Positions 1-5,658 of a DNA stretch of 7,843 nt are shown here, in pieces. Origin of the DNA: Nitrospiraceae bacterium. Its GTDB lineage: Bacteria; Nitrospirota; Nitrospiria; Nitrospirales; Nitrospiraceae. The stretch covers positions 1 to 7,843 of the forward strand of contig JAABQN010000091.1 in NCBI GenBank assembly GCA_011391455.1, read 5' to 3'. A program made the position numbers and the translations under genes. The notes under the pieces are model-generated. The model had not been told where the DNA came from. It was given only the letters and a program-made list of their open reading frames with translations, and searched no databases. Numbering within the stretch: the stretch's first letter is position 1; the number at the start of each line of letters is the position of its first letter.

Positions 1-17
1 CGCGCACGATGAAGGGA

Positions 18-115
18 TGGAAGGACACCCACGTTGGTCCTGTGCTCCCGGAACGCGCGCCCTCAGAAGGGCCTCGTTCGACGGCCGCACGTAGACCAAC
101 ATGGGTGTCCTTCCA
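18..115. repeat. Long near-palindromic hairpin element of unknown class
   Basis: Bases 18-39 and 94-115 are reverse complements over 22 positions with one mismatch (C32 opposite A101). The interior continues the fold: GTGC 42-45 with GCAC 87-90, CCG 48-50 with CGG 82-84, GAACG 51-55 with CGTTC 75-79, and GCCCT 59-63 with AGGGC 68-72 around a four-base loop. The whole 98 bases can therefore fold into one interrupted stem. No T-run follows the right arm, so it is not a standard intrinsic terminator. It may be a REP- or MITE-like dispersed element or an RNA structure at the end of an upstream transcript. The fold is seen directly; the class is not known. Confidence 0.6.
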
Positions 116-275
116 AGAGAGGGAAGTAAGCGAGCTTGGAAGGGTTATTGTATTGATTGGAGAATGTGCTCGCCTGGGCAAGAGCGCGTCTCGGCGCGCT
201 CGGGGTTGGGCGGGTGAGAAAGTCGCGCGCAGTAAAGGGCAGCCTCGGCCCTCCCCCTAAGAGAGGTAGAGAGAA

Positions 276-306
276 TTGCAGGGGCCATGCTGGACGAACT
301 TATAAT
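276..306 (+). promoter_or_regulatory. Possible sigma-70 type promoter for flgE
   Basis: A perfect TATAAT lies at 301-306, 45 bases before the flgE start codon. The best -35 match is TTGCAG at 276-281, but the 19-base spacer is longer than the optimal 17. The -10 box is the main support. I found no sigma-28 motif here. Confidence 0.4.
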
Positions 307-336
307 CGAGTCGGTTGTTAGAACATTACAATAAAT

Positions 337-343
337 AAAGGAG
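337..343 (+). promoter_or_regulatory. Ribosome binding site of flgE
   Basis: AAAGGAG lies 7 bases before the ATG at 351, a strong Shine-Dalgarno match with ideal spacing. It fixes the flgE start. Confidence 0.85.
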
Positions 344-350
344 ACGGATC

Positions 351-1577
351 ATGGGAATTTTGACTTCACTCTTTTCGGCTGTCAGCGGACTCAATACATA
401 TGGAAACGCCATGTCCGTGATCGGGAACAATATTGCGAACGTCGGGACAGTGGGGTTCAAGTCGAGCAGCGCGTCATTTGCCGATCTGGTCTCGGCTTCG
501 CTTGGCGGTGGGTCGGCTACTGGCCAGGTTGGATTGGGGGTGTTTTTGAACGACGTGCAGACGAGCTTTACACAGGGCTCCCTCTCGAATACGGGGAACA
601 CCCTGGACTTAGCGATCGACGGGAATGGGTTTTTCGGGTTGCGCGATACTGCGGGGACGGTCTCCTATTCTCGTGCCGGACAATTTCAAGTGAACAACCT
701 TGGAGAGATCGTGGATCCAAGCGGTCGATTCTTGCAGGGCTATCAAGCATCAACGACCGGGATCATCTTGGGGACAGTCGGAAATATTACCTTGTCTACT
801 GCTACGGTCGCTCCACAGGCGACCAGCACCGCGAACGTTGAGGCCAATCTCAATGCAGCCTCCACCGTTCCAGCGACCGCATTCAACGTGACCGATGCCA
901 CGACGTACAACTTCTCAAACGGGATTACCGTCTATGACTCACTCGGAGCGCAGCACCAGCTTCGGATGTATTATGTGAAAGATGCAGCGGCAAACACCTG
1001 GAACCTCCATTCTCAAATCGATGGCGGCGCCACGACGGCGCAAACCAATCTGGTATTCAATTCCAGCGGCGTGCTGACAGGTGGTGGCGCCCAAACATTC
1101 TCATTGCCTATCACCGGCGGGGCGGCCACGCCGCTGGCGGTGGCCATGAATTTCTCAGCCATCACGCAGTTTGGATCTGCGTCGAATTTGACGAATCAGT
1201 CTCAAGATGGTTTTACCTCCGGATCCTTTCAGAGTTTGTCGATCGATTCGGAAGGGCGAGTGGCAGCGCAGTTTAGCAATGGTCAAACCAGAACCCTTGC
1301 CCAAGTCGTGCTCAGCCGATTCACGAATCCGAATGGACTCACACGTTCCGGCGAGAATGGATTCGCCGAAACGATTGACTCCGGCGCGCCACTGGCTGGG
1401 ACTCCGACGAACAATGGATTAGGGCGGCTCATTTCCCAAACCATCGAGCAGTCCAATGTCGATCTCGGTAAGGAATTCGTCGATATGATCATCACTCAAC
1501 GCGCATTTCAAGCGAATTCCAGGGCCATTTCGACGAGCGATGAGATGTTGCAGGAATTGGTCAATCTCAAGCGTTAG
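351..1577 (+). CDS. flgE: Flagellar hook protein FlgE
   Basis: FlgE polymerises outside the cell into the hook, the universal joint between rod and filament. The 408-residue product has the usual length for a compact FlgE (about 400). Residues 5-37 carry the rod/hook N-terminal signature, including VIGNNIANVGTVGFKSS. Residues 86-93 (LAIDGNGF) are the conserved start of the next core segment. The middle region around 180-225 has the FlgE D2 pattern VYDSLGAQHQLRMYYVK. The C-terminus, from about residue 363 (SNVDLGKEFVDMIITQRAF), is the conserved axial-protein helix that pairs with the N-terminal helix. There is no cleavable signal peptide, as expected for a substrate of the flagellar type III exporter encoded downstream. 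A hook identity rather than FlgF or FlgG is supported by length and the D2 region. The start is set by AAAGGAG at 337-343. A 357-base gap separates it from fliL, so it is probably transcribed separately. Confidence 0.95.
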   Translation: MGILTSLFSAVSGLNTYGNAMSVIGNNIANVGTVGFKSSSASFADLVSASLGGGSATGQVGLGVFLNDVQTSFTQGSLSNTGNTLDLAIDGNGFFGLRDTAGTVSYSRAGQFQVNNLGEIVDPSGRFLQGYQASTTGIILGTVGNITLSTATVAPQATSTANVEANLNAASTVPATAFNVTDATTYNFSNGITVYDSLGAQHQLRMYYVKDAAANTWNLHSQIDGGATTAQTNLVFNSSGVLTGGGAQTFSLPITGGAATPLAVAMNFSAITQFGSASNLTNQSQDGFTSGSFQSLSIDSEGRVAAQFSNGQTRTLAQVVLSRFTNPNGLTRSGENGFAETIDSGAPLAGTPTNNGLGRLISQTIEQSNVDLGKEFVDMIITQRAFQANSRAISTSDEMLQELVNLKR

Positions 1578-1609
1578 CAGGATGCTGAAAAATCCGTTAG
1601 CGTTACGGA

Positions 1610-1682
1610 AGGTTTAGGTTGAGGCTAAGGTTGAGATAAAGATAGTCAGATCTTTACTCAACCTTGACCTCGACCTCAGCCT
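1610..1682. repeat. Hexamer-period mirrored repeat downstream of flgE
   Basis: Reading in blocks of six from 1611 gives GGTTTA, GGTTGA, GGCTAA, GGTTGA, GATAAA, GATAGT, CAGATC, TTTACT, CAACCT, TGACCT, CGACCT, CAGCCT. About four GGTTGA-like units are therefore followed by about four of their reverse complements. Bases 1616-1643 pair with 1650-1676 with three mismatches and one bulge around a six-base loop, and weaker pairing extends outward to 1610 and 1682. No T-run follows. It could end or protect the flgE mRNA, but that is inference. Confidence 0.75.
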
Positions 1683-1873
1683 GTCTCACAGCCCTCCGAT
1701 CGCCGATGTTTTCTTCTCTCACCCCACCCGTCTATTCGATTGCAGGCGTCATTATTTTGACATCGTCAAGCCTCTGGCAGTGCTGAGATCATTTTTACGG
1801 TCCAGTCCATCACATTCATACGCCAATCGCTCTGTTTCGGCTGATGCGTCCTTCGCGTGGACCTTTTTGCCGA
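1683..1873. other. Unassigned intergenic stretch upstream of the fliL promoter
   Basis: I see no gene here. The only notable motif is the perfect inverted repeat TTGAC-ATC-GTCAA at 1757-1769, about 105 bases upstream of the -24 element of the fliL promoter. That is a plausible distance for an NtrC-family activator site, but a single short palindrome is weak evidence. An in-frame GTG at 1857 would extend fliL upstream, but it lies before the promoter and is not used as the start. Confidence 0.4.
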
Positions 1874-1889
1874 TGGCATAGCCATTGCA
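1874..1889 (+). promoter_or_regulatory. Sigma-54 (RpoN) type -24/-12 promoter of the fliL operon
   Basis: TGGCATAGCCATTGCA matches the sigma-54 consensus TGGCACG-N4-TTGCA at 10 of 12 defined positions. It keeps the invariant GG (1875-1876) and GC (1887-1888) with exactly ten bases between them. Transcription is predicted to start near 1900, leaving a leader of about 35 bases that contains the fliL ribosome binding site. Sigma-54 control with an NtrC-family activator is established for middle flagellar genes in several bacteria; its use here is inferred from the motif and its position. Confidence 0.75.
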
Positions 1890-1921
1890 AACTTCACGTT
1901 CGTCGATAGGGTTCGATTGTT

Positions 1922-1929
1922 GGAGGAGG
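1922..1929 (+). promoter_or_regulatory. Ribosome binding site that sets the fliL start
   Basis: GGAGGAGG ends five bases before the ATG at 1935. It selects this ATG over the in-frame GTG at 1857, which has no comparable site and lies upstream of the sigma-54 promoter. Confidence 0.85.
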
Positions 1930-1934
1930 CACAT

Positions 1935-2489
1935 ATGGCAGAGAAAGAAACCAAGCCACCGGAGGAGACGCCGGCGCCAGCGCCGGCTGCGGCGGGGATT
2001 CCCATGAAAATGGTCATCATCATTGTCGCAGGAACCCTCGTGCTGGGACTTGGAGGGGCATTTGCGCTCTTTAAGTTTATGGCCGGAGGGCATGGGGGGG
2101 ACGATCAAAAAGCCGAGGCGACGACCGCGAAGGCGGCAGGGCATGGAGAGACGGAGGCGAAACATGAGGGCCCCAAAGTCAATGCGCCAGGCGCGATCTA
2201 CGACGTCGACCCGTTCATCGTGAATTTAGCGGATACGCCGGAGGTGCGCTATCTGAAACTGACGGTGAAGTTGGAACTCGAGAGTCAGGACGCCTCGGCC
2301 GAACTGGCCAGTCGTGTCCCGCAACTACGCGACACAATCCTTGTCCTGCTGACAAGCAAGGATGCGGCGTCGATCCGCACTCCTCAGGGCAAATTCCAGT
2401 TGCGCGATGAGATTACGCAACGGGTCAATAGCCTACTTCCCAAACCTGGTGTGCGGGCCGCTTACTTCACGGACTTCGTCGTGCAATAG
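1935..2489 (+). CDS. fliL: Flagellar basal body-associated protein FliL
   Basis: FliL is a single-pass inner-membrane protein that surrounds or contacts the stator at the basal body and supports torque generation. The 184-residue product has a Pro/Glu/Ala-rich cytoplasmic tail (1-23), one transmembrane helix at about 26-48 (VIIIVAGTLVLGLGG), and a Gly/His/Ala/Lys-rich flexible linker at about 49-80. The periplasmic FliL domain runs from about 87 to the end: YDVDPFIVNLAD, then RYLKLTVKLEL, then LRDTILVLLTSK, finishing in AAYFTDFVVQ, close to the classic FliL C-terminus. It is the first gene after the sigma-54 promoter, and fliM follows after 19 bases. Confidence 0.93.
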   Translation: MAEKETKPPEETPAPAPAAAGIPMKMVIIIVAGTLVLGLGGAFALFKFMAGGHGGDDQKAEATTAKAAGHGETEAKHEGPKVNAPGAIYDVDPFIVNLADTPEVRYLKLTVKLELESQDASAELASRVPQLRDTILVLLTSKDAASIRTPQGKFQLRDEITQRVNSLLPKPGVRAAYFTDFVVQ

Positions 2490-2508
2490 CCGGGACCATC
2501 TCGTCACT

Positions 2509-3483
2509 ATGGAGAAAATACTCTCACAAGACGAAATCGACGCGCTCTTAAAAGGGGTCGTCTCCGGCGAAGTTGAGACCCAGGCGGAGGAAGAGGGGCA
2601 GCCGGTCGGCGGGGTCAAGCAGTATGACCTCTTCAATCAGGAACGCATCGTTCGCGGGCGTATGCCGACGCTCGAACTGATTACCGACCGGTTTACCAGA
2701 CACCAGTCCCTCTCATGGAGCGCTCTGCTGAATACGAAGGTGGAGTTCAATATTATCGGGACGCAAATCATGAAGTTCGGCGCGTTCATGAAGACCGTTC
2801 CGATTCCATCCTCTCTGAGCGTGTTTCGCATGGATCCGCTGCGGGGGAGCGGTCTGTTTGTTATGAATGCGTTCTTAGTCTACCTCGTGGTGGACTATTT
2901 CTACGGGGGCAAGGGCCAAACGCATGTCAAGCCTGAAGGCCGAGATTTCACACCGATTCAGTTGCGGATCATCAAGAAGCTTGTGCAGTCGGCGTTTGAG
3001 GATCTGGAAAAAGCTTGGCGCGCTGTGATCGCTGTCAAAACGGCGCTGGTCCGTTCAGAAATGAATCCTCAGTTTGCGATGGTGGTCACCGCATCGGAGA
3101 TCGTCTTTGTGACCACCCTTCAAGTTCAATTTGGAGAGACCACCAGCGACTTCTTTCTTGTCTATCCCTATTCGATGCTCGAGCCCATTAAAGAGAAACT
3201 CTACTCAGGCATCGTCTCGGATCAAGTCGAGCAGGATGGAAGCTGGGTAACCAGATTTCAAGAAAAGCTACACGAATGTCAGCTTGGCGTAACGGTTCGG
3301 CTTGGAACCGCCACAGTCAAGGTACGGGACGTGTTGGATTTCGCTCCGGGGGATCTCATCCTGTTAGACCAACGGCCCGGCGATCCGCTGGATTGTTTTG
3401 TTGAAGGCTACTTGAAATTTCAAGGAAGCCCTGGTGTTTCGAAGGGAAACCAAGCCTGTCGCATTGAAAAGGTCGTCGCGTAA
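2509..3483 (+). CDS. fliM: Flagellar motor switch protein FliM
   Basis: FliM is the middle component of the switch complex (C-ring). It binds CheY-P and, with FliG and FliN, sets rotation direction. The 324-residue product is of normal length. The N-terminal peptide LSQDEIDALL (5-14) is the conserved CheY-P binding motif, joined by an acidic linker to the core. The core begins at YDLFNQERIVRGRMPTLEL (39-57) and contains the GGKG loop at 133-136, matching the GGxG FliG-contact motif. The C-terminal SpoA domain spans about 255-322 (LGVTVRLGTATVKVRDVLDF). The ATG at 2509 is chosen because the CheY-binding peptide starts there. The ribosome binding site is poor (only GGGA about 14 bases upstream), so translation may be coupled to fliL, whose stop is 19 bases away. 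The fliN start follows 29 bases after the stop. Confidence 0.96.
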   Translation: MEKILSQDEIDALLKGVVSGEVETQAEEEGQPVGGVKQYDLFNQERIVRGRMPTLELITDRFTRHQSLSWSALLNTKVEFNIIGTQIMKFGAFMKTVPIPSSLSVFRMDPLRGSGLFVMNAFLVYLVVDYFYGGKGQTHVKPEGRDFTPIQLRIIKKLVQSAFEDLEKAWRAVIAVKTALVRSEMNPQFAMVVTASEIVFVTTLQVQFGETTSDFFLVYPYSMLEPIKEKLYSGIVSDQVEQDGSWVTRFQEKLHECQLGVTVRLGTATVKVRDVLDFAPGDLILLDQRPGDPLDCFVEGYLKFQGSPGVSKGNQACRIEKVVA

Positions 3484-3512
3484 GCGACGTACATGTCTGA
3501 GGAGAACTGTCT

Positions 3513-3887
3513 ATGGCTGACAACGAAGTAGCGAATTCCGGAGTGAATGCTCCCACCTCCGCTCCCGCTCCTCCACCGACTCCTGCGTCGTTTCCATCGC
3601 TTGACGGCGGAGGAGCGGCCTCGGCGCCCAAGAACATAGACTTTATCCTCGACATTCCGATGCAGGTGACCGTGCAGGTCGGGTCCACCAAAATGGTGAT
3701 TCGCGACTTATTGCAGCTCGGGCAAGGTTCGGTGATCGAACTCGAAAAGCTTGCGGGAGAACCGATGGAAGTGTTGGTCAACAACAAGCTGGTGGCGCGG
3801 GGCGAAGTGGTCGTGGTGAATGATAAGTTCGGCATCCGCCTCACCGATGTGATCAGCGCGGCCGAACGCGTGCAGCAACTGGCATAA
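3513..3887 (+). CDS. fliN: Flagellar motor switch protein FliN
   Basis: FliN forms the bottom of the C-ring with FliM and also docks export cargo through FliH. The 124-residue product has a low-complexity Pro/Ala/Ser-rich N-terminal tail (about 8-40), followed by one SpoA domain at about 43-116 (DFILDIPMQVTVQVGSTKM, then GEPMEVLVNNKLVARGEVVV and FGIRLTDV). This is the standard short FliN with no CheC or FliY extension. The ribosome binding site GAGGAG at 3499-3504 is well placed before the ATG. The gene is followed at once by a mirrored repeat that separates it from fliO. Confidence 0.95.
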   Translation: MADNEVANSGVNAPTSAPAPPPTPASFPSLDGGGAASAPKNIDFILDIPMQVTVQVGSTKMVIRDLLQLGQGSVIELEKLAGEPMEVLVNNKLVARGEVVVVNDKFGIRLTDVISAAERVQQLA

Positions 3888-3974
3888 GGGTTTGTTTGGT
3901 TCATTTGGTTCGTTTTGTTTATTTGCTCTGACCAAACAAACGAGACAAACCAAACAAACAAAATAAACAAGACC
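3888..3974. repeat. GT-to-CA mirrored repeat between fliN and fliO
   Basis: The segment begins directly after the fliN stop codon and ends at the fliO ribosome binding site. The left half is almost only T and G with a nine-base period (GTTTGGTTC, ATTTGGTTC, GTTTTGTTT, ATTTGCTCT at 3894-3929). The right half is almost only A and C with the same period (GACCAAACA, AACGAGACA, AACCAAACA, AACAAAATA from 3930). Perfect pairings include 3890-3901 with 3948-3959 (12 bp) and 3915-3924 with 3961-3970 (10 bp), and ACCAAACAAAC occurs twice on the right (3931, 3949), so several alternative hairpins are possible. No intrinsic-terminator layout is visible. Confidence 0.75.
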
Positions 3975-3982
3975 GGAGGAAG

Positions 3983-4381
3983 ATGATCGACTTTTGGGAC
4001 AGTATCATACGAATGGCATCAGCTCTGGCCCTCGTGCTTGCGCTCATAGGCGGGCTTCTCGTCTTGGTTCGTCGATTTTCCGGCACGCGGTTCTGCGCGC
4101 CTGTGTCTTCGCAGATTGTTCAAGTGCTCGGCAGCGGCTACATCGGTCCACGCAAGTCCATTTCTCTGGTATCGGTCGCAGGGGAGTTTGTCATTGTCGG
4201 CATGACCCAGACGGATCTGGTGCCGCTCGGGCACATCACGGATCGGGAACGAGTCCAACAGTTTCTGTCCGCGGCAACATCCGGCCAATCGGTCACGTCA
4301 GGCAGACCGTCATCTCACAATGATCCCCAGGCTCCAGCGCGCGACGGGAAGGCAGAGACCGGAGGTGGCCATGTCGGCTAA
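3983..4381 (+). CDS. fliO: Flagellar export apparatus assembly protein FliO
   Basis: FliO is a small membrane protein that helps the FliP ring of the flagellar export gate assemble. The 132-residue product has one transmembrane helix at about 12-30 (ASALALVLALIGGLLVLV). A conserved cytoplasmic FliO segment follows at about 45-85 (VLGSGYIGPRKSISLVSVAG, then EFVIVGMTQTDLVPLGHI), and the C-terminal tail is hydrophilic and poorly conserved. GGAGG at 3975-3979 lies three bases before the ATG. The 3' end overlaps the fliP start by 11 bases, suggesting coupled translation. FliO is the least conserved protein here, so position between fliN and fliP is an important part of the call. Confidence 0.88.
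   Translation: MIDFWDSIIRMASALALVLALIGGLLVLVRRFSGTRFCAPVSSQIVQVLGSGYIGPRKSISLVSVAGEFVIVGMTQTDLVPLGHITDRERVQQFLSAATSGQSVTSGRPSSHNDPQAPARDGKAETGGGHVG
4361..4366 (+). promoter_or_regulatory. Ribosome binding site that sets the fliP start
   Basis: GGAGGT is a near-perfect Shine-Dalgarno sequence four bases before the ATG at 4371, inside the end of fliO. It favours this ATG over the in-frame ATG at 4320, which would add 17 residues and has no such site. Confidence 0.8.
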
Positions 4382-5174
4382 CGCCCGTATAGGTCCAATA
4401 CCGACGTCTTTCGCGCGTTGGCCACAAGGTTCACGCGTATGTTTCCTGCTGATTACCCTGGTCTGCCTGTTTCTTGGAATGACCCAGGATGCCATCGGCG
4501 GAGCCAATCCTTCTGTCACGATCGACCTCGGCCAGACGGGCCCCAAGCAGACCGCCGTCGTTTTCCAAATTCTTGCGCTCTTGACGGTTCTCTCTCTGGC
4601 GCCGGCATTCTTCATCATGGTCACGTCTTTCACGAGGGTCGTGATCGTCCTCTCATTTCTCCGCCAGGCCTTAGGGACGCCGTCGGTGCCGCCCAATCAG
4701 GTTCTCATCAGCCTGGCCTTGTTCATTACGGTCTTTGTGATGGCTCCGGTAGGGGAGGCCGTCTATAGCCAAGCCATTCAACCTCTGCTTGCGGAACAGA
4801 TCTCTCACGAAGAGGCCTGGACCAAGGGTATTCAGCCGATTCGTACATTTATGCTGAAACAGGTGCGCGACAAGGATCTTGAACTCTTTATTGAGCTGAG
4901 CAAGCGGCCTAAGCCAGAAACGGTCGATCAGGTTCCCATCCATGTGGTGATTCCCGCCTATATCTTGAGCGAATTGCGAGTCGCGTTTCAGATCGGGTTT
5001 CTCATCTATATTCCGTTTCTGATCATCGACATGGTGGTGGCCAGCGTGTTGATGTCTATGGGCATGATGATGTTGCCTCCAACCATGATTTCCCTCCCAT
5101 TCAAACTCATTCTCTTTGTGCTGGCCGATGGGTGGAACTTAGTCGTCGGATCGCTGGTGAAAAGTTTTCAATGA
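4371..5174 (+). CDS. fliP: Flagellar export gate protein FliP
   Basis: FliP forms the pentameric core of the inner-membrane export gate with FliQ and FliR. The 267-residue product begins with a basic stretch and a hydrophobic segment at about 23-37 (VCFLLITLVCLFLGM), which fits the cleavable signal peptide typical of FliP. The first signature is at 77-102 (APAFFIMVTSFTRVVIVLSF followed by LRQALG). The second is at 194-240 (IPAYILSELRVAFQIGFLIY, followed by PFLIIDMVVASVLMSMGMMM and LPP). The methionine-rich loop MGMMM at 230-234 corresponds to the pore-sealing Met gasket described for FliP homologues. The stop codon TGA is the first three bases of a 10-bp direct repeat flanking the element before fliQ. 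Confidence 0.96.
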   Translation: MSANARIGPIPTSFARWPQGSRVCFLLITLVCLFLGMTQDAIGGANPSVTIDLGQTGPKQTAVVFQILALLTVLSLAPAFFIMVTSFTRVVIVLSFLRQALGTPSVPPNQVLISLALFITVFVMAPVGEAVYSQAIQPLLAEQISHEEAWTKGIQPIRTFMLKQVRDKDLELFIELSKRPKPETVDQVPIHVVIPAYILSELRVAFQIGFLIYIPFLIIDMVVASVLMSMGMMMLPPTMISLPFKLILFVLADGWNLVVGSLVKSFQ

Positions 5175-5337
5175 GCGAGATAACTGCTCAGGTAGATAGG
5201 CTGAAGGGGTTCAGACTGAGATTGAAGGCTGAAGGGGCTCAGGGGTTCAGGCTGAAGGTCAGAGGCTGGAGATCCGAACACTTCAGCCTGTGCCCGCAGC
5301 CTTCAGCCTGAACACCTGAGTCGTTACTGAGCGAGAT
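5172..5337. mobile_element. Inverted-repeat element with 10-bp flanking direct repeats between fliP and fliQ
   Basis: TGAGCGAGAT occurs at 5172-5181 and again at 5328-5337. Just inside are degenerate terminal inverted repeats: 5181-5192 against 5315-5326, 10 of 12 matching. Within the element, 5238-5258 and 5300-5320 are reverse complements with 20 of 21 matching. AGGCTGAAGG occurs three times directly (5198, 5226, 5249), and its inverse CTTCAGCCT occurs twice (5281, 5301). No open frame fits. The layout resembles a short non-autonomous insertion, but the direct repeats could be accidental, since GAGCGAG also occurs at 5345-5351. The inverted repeat is certain; the mobile reading is inference. 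Confidence 0.5.
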
Positions 5338-5355
5338 CCGAAAGGAGCGAGTGAG

Positions 5356-5625
5356 ATGACACCTGAGATGGTCACGGAGATCGGCCGTCAGGCCATCGAA
5401 ACCACTCTGCTGATATCTGCGCCAATGCTGGGACTTGCCTTAGTCGTAGGCCTTGCTGTCAGTGTGGTGCAGGCCATGACGCAATTGAACGAAATGACGC
5501 TGACGTTCGTGCCGAAAGTGGTGGGCGTATTCGCCGTGATTCTTGTGTTTCTGCCCTGGATGCTGGGCGTGCTTACATCGTTTATGACACAGATATTTTT
5601 GAGCATCCCCAACTATGCGCACTGA
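5356..5625 (+). CDS. fliQ: Flagellar export gate protein FliQ
   Basis: FliQ is a two-helix membrane protein that wraps the FliP-FliR core of the export gate. The 89-residue length is exactly typical. Hydrophobic helices lie at about 15-40 and 52-78, joined by the family hallmark loop VQAMTQLNEMTLTFVPK (38-54). AAAGGAG at 5341-5347 is a strong ribosome binding site eight bases before the ATG and lies just outside the upstream repeat element. fliR follows after 33 bases. Confidence 0.96.
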   Translation: MTPEMVTEIGRQAIETTLLISAPMLGLALVVGLAVSVVQAMTQLNEMTLTFVPKVVGVFAVILVFLPWMLGVLTSFMTQIFLSIPNYAH

Positions 5626-5658
5626 CTTGACAGTGATGTATTCGATCACGGGAGAACC

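Larger units (their letters stand above)
116..350. other. Non-coding upstream region of flgE
   Basis: No convincing gene is present. The only open frame running through it (9-260, + strand) crosses the hairpin at 18-115, is rich in Arg, Gly and Ser, has no ribosome binding site and resembles no family I know. A small 7-bp GC stem lies at 182-188/195-201 without a following T-run. The last 75 bases hold the probable promoter and ribosome binding site of flgE. Confidence 0.55.

Noticed and set aside
9..260. 83-residue open frame on the + strand at the left edge
   Set aside because: It crosses a self-complementary hairpin, has no ribosome binding site, resembles no known family and has a composition expected of GC-rich non-coding DNA.
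1572..1601. CGTTAGC repeated at 1572-1578 and 1595-1601 after the flgE end
   Set aside because: It is seven bases long with no further structure, and the first copy is inside the flgE stop region, so it cannot be told from chance.
1857..1934. Upstream GTG start extending fliL by 26 codons
   Set aside because: It lies before the predicted sigma-54 transcription start and lacks a ribosome binding site, while ATG 1935 has GGAGGAGG at ideal distance.
2362..2508. Upstream start extending fliM by 49 codons into fliL
   Set aside because: The conserved FliM N-terminus with the CheY-binding peptide begins at ATG 2509; the extension is out-of-frame fliL sequence.
3356..3970. 204-residue open frame on the - strand opposite fliN and the mirrored repeat
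   Set aside because: Its start lies inside the repeat and the rest is antisense to fliN; the Asn/Thr/Gln-rich stretch near its N-terminus is only translated repeat.
5633..5649. Small hairpin GTGAT/ATCAC before the fliR ribosome binding site
   Set aside because: The stem is only five base pairs with a seven-base loop, easily due to chance.
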